Positions 32,045 through 35,707 of a stretch of DNA of 35,707 bases are shown in pieces. The notes below the pieces were generated by a model. The model made no database searches. It had not been told where the DNA came from and saw nothing but the letters and a program-made list of their open reading frames with translations. Position 1 is the first letter of the stretch. Every line of letters begins with the position of its first letter. Made by a program: the position numbers and the translations under genes. The DNA comes from Terriglobia bacterium. GTDB taxonomy: Bacteria; Acidobacteriota; Terriglobia; Bryobacterales; Bryobacteraceae. The stretch covers positions 1-35,707 of the forward strand of contig JAIQFL010000087.1 in NCBI GenBank assembly GCA_020073365.1, read 5' to 3'.

Positions 32045-33316
32045 ATGAGATCCAAGAGGGTACGTGTGCTCGTAACCGGCGTAGCCGCTCTGGCAATCGG
32101 CATCTACGCTGAAATCGGATTTTCCGGAGATAAGGACGGCGCGAAGAACGATCCCGTGGAGATCGCTGTCGCGAAGGGCTTGAAGTGGCTGGTTTCGGTT
32201 CAAGGGAAAGACGGCGGGTGGGGACAGGACGGCGGCGAAACCTCCTACGTGCGCCAGGGCGAGCGGCTGGAGTCGAACGGGAACGATGTGGCCAACACCG
32301 CGGTTGTCGCCGAAGCCCTTCTGCAGACCGGTACCGCGGCAACGCGGGGCGCATACCGCGAGCCGTTCGGCCGCGCCGTGGATTTTATCCTGAAGCATGT
32401 CGAGCAGAGCCAGGCCGAAGGGCTCGCGGTCACCGACCAGCAGGGGACGCAGATCCAGCGAAAGCTGGGTCCCTACATCGACACGTTCCTGACTGCGAAA
32501 CTGCTCGCCGAGTTGGATGGCACGATGCCCGACGCGAAGGCCAACGCGCGCGTGCGTCAGGATTTGCAGAAGTGTGTGGCGAAGATCGAGAAAGCCCAAC
32601 TCAAGGACGGAAGCTGGAACATCTCGGGCGGATGGGCGCCGATTCTGGGCACGTCCATGGCATCCCAGAGTCTGGCCATCGCGCAGGCAAAGGGAGCCGC
32701 GAATCCACAGTTGGCGATGGCCCGCGTACAGGATTACACGATGTTCAGCGCGGCGGCGCCTCCACCCGCGGCGCCCGTTTCCGGGCGCAGCACGGCTGGT
32801 GCCGCTAGCGCGGGTTACGGCTCGGACGGAGGTATTGGATCGGGCAAGGGCGGGGGGGGAGCTTCCGCCGTGAGCGGGGCCTTCGAATCAGGATCGATGG
32901 CCTCGACGGTGGAAGTATCGGCGGTCTCGGCAGGCGTGCCCCTTTACAAGAAAGCGCAGGAGCTGGAACAACTCAGCCGTACCGACGAAGACCGGCGGAA
33001 GAACGCGCAACAGATCAAAGACATTACCGGCCAACTCTCAGATTCGAGGTTCGTCACGGGATTCGGCTCCATCGGCGGCGAGGAATTCTTCTCGTATTTG
33101 AACATCAGCGAGAGCCTGCGCCGCACCGGCGGGCCCGAATGGAAAAAATGGAACGCGGAGATGACCGCCAAGCTGCTCAAGCTGCAGAACGAGGACGGCA
33201 CATGGGCCGGGCATCATTGCATCACCGGCCGGGTGGCCGTGACCAGCGCGGCGATCCTGCTTTTGACTGCGGACCGCGAACCAGCATCCAAGGTGCAGAC
33301 CAGCATGAAGAAGTAG
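32045..33316 (+). CDS. Exported alpha/alpha-toroid protein (prenyltransferase/squalene-oxidase repeat)
   Basis: 423 residues with GGAGAGG 8 nt before the ATG. The N-terminal hydrophobic segment (VRVLVTGVAALAIGIYAEIG) is a signal peptide or anchor. QW-like repeats include LKWLVSVQGKDGGWGQDGG, EKAQLKDGSWNISGG and LLKLQNEDGTWAGHHCITG. A Gly/Ser-rich insertion (about residues 240-295) and a charged helical stretch (KKAQELEQLSRTDEDRRKNA) separate the halves. The DxDD catalytic motif of squalene-hopene cyclases and the GCGEQ thioester motif of macroglobulins are both absent. It is therefore probably a binding or structural protein. Confidence 0.78.
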   Translation: MRSKRVRVLVTGVAALAIGIYAEIGFSGDKDGAKNDPVEIAVAKGLKWLVSVQGKDGGWGQDGGETSYVRQGERLESNGNDVANTAVVAEALLQTGTAATRGAYREPFGRAVDFILKHVEQSQAEGLAVTDQQGTQIQRKLGPYIDTFLTAKLLAELDGTMPDAKANARVRQDLQKCVAKIEKAQLKDGSWNISGGWAPILGTSMASQSLAIAQAKGAANPQLAMARVQDYTMFSAAAPPPAAPVSGRSTAGAASAGYGSDGGIGSGKGGGGASAVSGAFESGSMASTVEVSAVSAGVPLYKKAQELEQLSRTDEDRRKNAQQIKDITGQLSDSRFVTGFGSIGGEEFFSYLNISESLRRTGGPEWKKWNAEMTAKLLKLQNEDGTWAGHHCITGRVAVTSAAILLLTADREPASKVQTSMKK

Positions 33317-33365
33317 CGTTCGAGCCGCGACTATTCGGGAGCGGCCTTCGTGAACACAAACTCTG

Positions 33366-34460
33366 ATGAGCAGGCCATTCCTTATTGCGGCACTGCTGGC
33401 GCTGGCCGGCTGCGCATCGAACCCGCAGCCGGCCCTCCACAAAGCCGCCGCCTATCTGTGGAGTCGCCAGGAAGCCGATGGCGGCTGGCACAGCCACACC
33501 TACGGGCTGCTGCGATCGGGGCAGTCGCTGACGCCGTTCGTGCTGGATGCGCTGCTGGAAGTTCCCGAAGACGCGTATCCGCAGCCGCGCGCGAAGGTCG
33601 ATCGCGCCATCGCGTTCATTCGCGAGCACACTGCGCAGACCGGCGCGCTGGGGACCGCCGACCGCGATATCCCCGACTATCCGAATTACTCGACTTCGCT
33701 CGCCGTGAGTGCGTTGTGCCGCGCGCGCCGCGCGGGATGGCAGGCGCAGATCGCGCCGATGGTCGCCTGGCTGCACTTGCAGCAGTTCACGGAACAGAAC
33801 GGCTGGCAGCCGCGGGACCCGGCTTATGGCGCCTGGGGCATGGGCGGCGACCGGCGAACTCCTCCCGACACCGGCCACGTGGACCTCTCGATGACGCGTT
33901 ACGTGCTGGACGCGTTGCGGGCGGCCGGAGCGGCCGATTCCGACCCCGCCTTCGCCGGCGCGCGCGTGGTCGTGGAGCGCTGCCAGAACTTCGATCCGCG
34001 GCATCCGCTCGATTCCGATGGCGGCTTTTTCTTCTCCACCACCGAGGCCGACACCAACAAGGCCGGTCAGGATGGCAATCACTTCCGCAGTTACGGCACC
34101 ACGACCGCCGACGGTATCCTGGCGCTGCTGGCCACGGGCCATCCGGCCACTGACCCGCGCGTGATCGCCGCCCAGCGCTGGTTGACCCGCCACCATCGCG
34201 ATATGGATGTGCCTGGATTCGTCGGCCAGGCCTATCAGCGCTGGCCGCGCGGGCTGGCATTCTACTACTCGGCATCCAGCACGCGGGCATTCCGCGTGCT
34301 GGGGGTGAATGCCGGCGACGGTGTGATTCAAGGTTTGGAGCGCACTCAACGTATCGACGGGTCGTGGGCCAACCCGGAGAATCTGGTGAAGGAGGACGAC
34401 CCGCTGATCGCTACGCCTTTTGCCGTGCGCGCGTTGGTGGGTGGGCAGGTGCCGCGGTGA
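33366..34460 (+). CDS. Toroid-fold lipoprotein (prenyltransferase/squalene-oxidase-like)
   Basis: 364 residues. The lipobox LLALAGC places Cys16 at the mature N-terminus. The fold is again an alpha/alpha toroid: AAAYLWSRQEADGGWHSHTY, SQTGALGT, SYGTTTADGILALLATGHPA and TQRIDGSWANPENLVKEDDP. It begins 49 nt after the preceding toroid gene on the same strand, so the pair may form one transcript. No DxDD motif is present. The two proteins differ in sequence and anchoring: one lipidated, one with an N-terminal helix. Confidence 0.8.
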   Translation: MSRPFLIAALLALAGCASNPQPALHKAAAYLWSRQEADGGWHSHTYGLLRSGQSLTPFVLDALLEVPEDAYPQPRAKVDRAIAFIREHTAQTGALGTADRDIPDYPNYSTSLAVSALCRARRAGWQAQIAPMVAWLHLQQFTEQNGWQPRDPAYGAWGMGGDRRTPPDTGHVDLSMTRYVLDALRAAGAADSDPAFAGARVVVERCQNFDPRHPLDSDGGFFFSTTEADTNKAGQDGNHFRSYGTTTADGILALLATGHPATDPRVIAAQRWLTRHHRDMDVPGFVGQAYQRWPRGLAFYYSASSTRAFRVLGVNAGDGVIQGLERTQRIDGSWANPENLVKEDDPLIATPFAVRALVGGQVPR

Positions 34461-34592
34461 AGGGCTCGCTGGCCTTCGCCAACATCTTGTGATGGGTTCG
34501 CTGCCCCAAGGCACCGTTTCTTGCGCAGCGTGCCCTCTGGGCCGGAGAACGTTGCCTGTCACAGAATCCTGCAAGCCTCAATAGGTAATGTC

Positions 34593-34622
34593 TTTACAAT
34601 TGTTTTACCGGCCGTCTACGAT
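34593..34622 (+). promoter_or_regulatory. Possible promoter of the small gene at 34704
   Basis: TTTACA (34593-34598) and TACGAT (34617-34622) are separated by 18 nt in an unusually AT-rich patch. It lies about 80 nt upstream of the GTG start. The match to a housekeeping promoter is moderate. Confidence 0.35.
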
Positions 34623-34703
34623 TTCGAAGAACTCCCGGCTTTATTCTGAACCTGGAGCGAGGGCATGTTCCGCGTGCACTCGCCACCAGGGGAGGAAAGC
34701 CAA

Positions 34704-34898
34704 GTGAACAACTTCTCGAAGTCCTATGGGAGCGATCCGATTCGTGAGGACTTACATCGCGAGCTAGCGTTCTTGCGATACCGAAGGACCGTGGTTTCGC
34801 GCTGGCCGGAGGAGCCGCTAAAGGCTGCGGCACTCGCCGGCATCGAATCGCGAATCAGTCTGCTTCACTCGTCCTCTTTATACTCGTCTGGCAACTAG
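34704..34898 (+). CDS. Small protein of unknown function
   Basis: 64 residues from GTG 34704, chosen because GGAGG lies 8 nt upstream; the frame is open to ATG 34665. It reads NNFSKSYGSDPIREDLHREL and then basic and helical segments (FLRYRRTVVSRWPEEPLKAA). No signal peptide, membrane helix or known motif. The good ribosome-binding site supports translation. Confidence 0.6.
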   Translation: MNNFSKSYGSDPIREDLHRELAFLRYRRTVVSRWPEEPLKAAALAGIESRISLLHSSSLYSSGN

Positions 34899-34998
34899 CG
34901 AAGACCGCTCACTGCGCCCGTGCTTCTACCGGCAACGCAAGGAACCGAATAGATGCGGAGCCGTGTCGCCGGGATCGTCCGTGGATCATGCCCCAGTC

Positions 34999-35025
34999 GT
35001 AATACAAACTACCCATTTGTATTAC
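34999..35025. promoter_or_regulatory. Operator palindrome of the antitoxin-toxin operon
   Basis: GTAATACAAA-ctaccca-TTTGTATTAC is a perfect 10-bp inverted repeat, 13 bp upstream of the antitoxin ATG at 35038. It overlaps a possible -10 element (TACAAT, 35023-35028). This is the expected place and form of an autoregulatory site bound by the antitoxin or the toxin-antitoxin complex. Confidence 0.75.
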
Positions 35026-35037
35026 AATAGCAATGGT

Positions 35038-35268
35038 ATGAAGGCAACGGTACAGGCCAGGCTTGACGCGGAAGATAAACGGAAGCTGACGCAACTGGTT
35101 CAAGAGCTTGGGTGGAGTCCTTCCCGGATTGTCCGCGAGGGGCTACATCTCCTGGCCGCGTCGCATCCAGCGCCCGGCGCCTCGCGAGTCGCGGGACTGG
35201 GGAAATTCTCCTCCGGCAAGCCGGACCTCGGTTCGAACAAGAAGCATCTCAAAGGATTCGGGAAGTGA
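35038..35268 (+). CDS. Antitoxin of a VapBC-type module (ribbon-helix-helix-like)
   Basis: 76 residues from ATG 35038. ATVQARLDAEDKRKLTQLVQ followed by ELGWSPSRIVREGLHLLAAS has the length and pattern of a ribbon-helix-helix DNA-binding domain. The C-terminal 30 residues are basic and glycine-rich (FSSGKPDLGSNKKHLKGFGK) and would wrap the toxin. Its stop overlaps the toxin start (GTGA at 35265). It should repress its own promoter through the palindrome just upstream. Confidence 0.8.
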   Translation: MKATVQARLDAEDKRKLTQLVQELGWSPSRIVREGLHLLAASHPAPGASRVAGLGKFSSGKPDLGSNKKHLKGFGK

Positions 35269-35678
35269 AGCCCGTCCTGCTGGATACGGGTGTTATCGTC
35301 GCTCTGTTGGATCGCAGCGAACGGTATCATTCGGCTTGTGCGCGCTGTCTCAGCACACTCTCGGCGCCTTTGGTGACTTGCGAAGCGGTGATCGCGGAGA
35401 GTTGCTATCTGCTGCGTCGCCTGCCGGGCGCCGCCGAAGCAATTCTGCAAAACGTGGATTCGGGCGCGTTCCAGATTCCTTTTCGGATCTCCGGTTCCGC
35501 GGCCAAACTCCAGCGTGTTTTCCGCAAATACCGGGACCGGCAGGTGGATCTGGCGGACGCTTGCCTCGTCCTGCTGGCGGGGGAACTTGGCGCCGCGGAC
35601 ATACTGACTCTGGACCGCGATTTCGAAGTGTATCGCTGGGGAGCGAACAAGCGGTTCCGGTTGTTGCTTCAGTTGTGA
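35265..35678 (+). CDS. PIN-domain toxin (VapC-like ribonuclease)
   Basis: 137 residues from GTG 35265; the longer open frame to 35112 overlaps the antitoxin and is rejected. The PIN-domain acidic residues are in place: Asp in KPVLLDTGVIVALLDRSERY, Glu in VTCEAVIAESCYLL, Asp in VDLADACLVLLA and ILTLDRDFEVY. These coordinate Mg2+ for RNA cleavage. The protein is complete, so this module looks functional, unlike the one at 15545. Confidence 0.87.
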   Translation: MKPVLLDTGVIVALLDRSERYHSACARCLSTLSAPLVTCEAVIAESCYLLRRLPGAAEAILQNVDSGAFQIPFRISGSAAKLQRVFRKYRDRQVDLADACLVLLAGELGAADILTLDRDFEVYRWGANKRFRLLLQL

Positions 35679-35707
35679 TTTCCGCGGCGAAACCGGGCGG
35701 CGCGGCC

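Overview
The window is GC-rich, densely coded bacterial chromosome. It looks like an acidobacterium of the Solibacter/Bryobacter type. That placement is an inference from content: a remnant of an ADOP-family (acidobacterial duplicated orphan permease) protein, a large secreted beta-propeller protein, a sigma factor fused by overlap to a membrane Ser/Thr kinase, and many interspersed palindromic repeats at gene junctions. No phage, insertion sequence, CRISPR array or rRNA is visible.

Layout. 1-2683 (minus): the N-terminal ~894 residues of an exported YVTN beta-propeller protein that runs off the left edge. 2896-3249: a DUF192 protein. 3281-15488 (plus): one long, tightly packed Tad/Flp pilus locus in the order TPR lipoprotein (TadD-like), Flp pilin, multi-pass membrane protein, CpaB, CpaC secretin, TadG-like, TadE, second TadE-like, CpaE/TadZ, CpaF/TadA, TadB, TadC. 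A prepilin peptidase (TadV/CpaA) is not in the window. 15545-16118: a toxin-antitoxin pair whose RelE-like toxin is frameshifted. 16192-18447: alpha/beta hydrolase, ADOP permease remnant, spermidine-synthase-like protein. 18663-19622: bacterioferritin and a convergent PilZ protein. 19859-23318: ECF sigma factor, membrane kinase, lipoprotein. 23578-25142: tRNA-Pro(CGG) with promoter and terminator on the minus strand, divergent from selA. 25172-30718 (minus): EF-P, a Tat-exported Gfo/Idh/MocA oxidoreductase, a fused 2-oxoacid dehydrogenase E1, and two DinB-fold proteins. 30830-30980: a chemotaxis-receptor remnant. 31118-34460 (plus): an outer-membrane barrel and two exported alpha/alpha-toroid proteins. 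34704-35678: a small unknown gene and a VapBC-type antitoxin/PIN toxin pair with an operator palindrome.

How it works together. The Tad genes should build a secretin-gated Flp pilus: CpaF powers it, TadB/TadC form the inner-membrane platform, CpaB/CpaC form the outer-membrane channel, and Flp and the TadE-type pseudopilins form the fibre. The most striking non-gene signal is a perfect 16-bp ParB-binding parS site (4143-4158) with a second near-match 14 bp downstream, both inside the coding sequence of the Tad TPR protein. Three unrelated palindromic or inverted-repeat elements have landed at gene junctions of the same operon, and two of them are translated into the N-termini of pilin-like proteins. 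The sigma factor/kinase pair and the two exported toroid proteins are the other candidates for poorly described systems.
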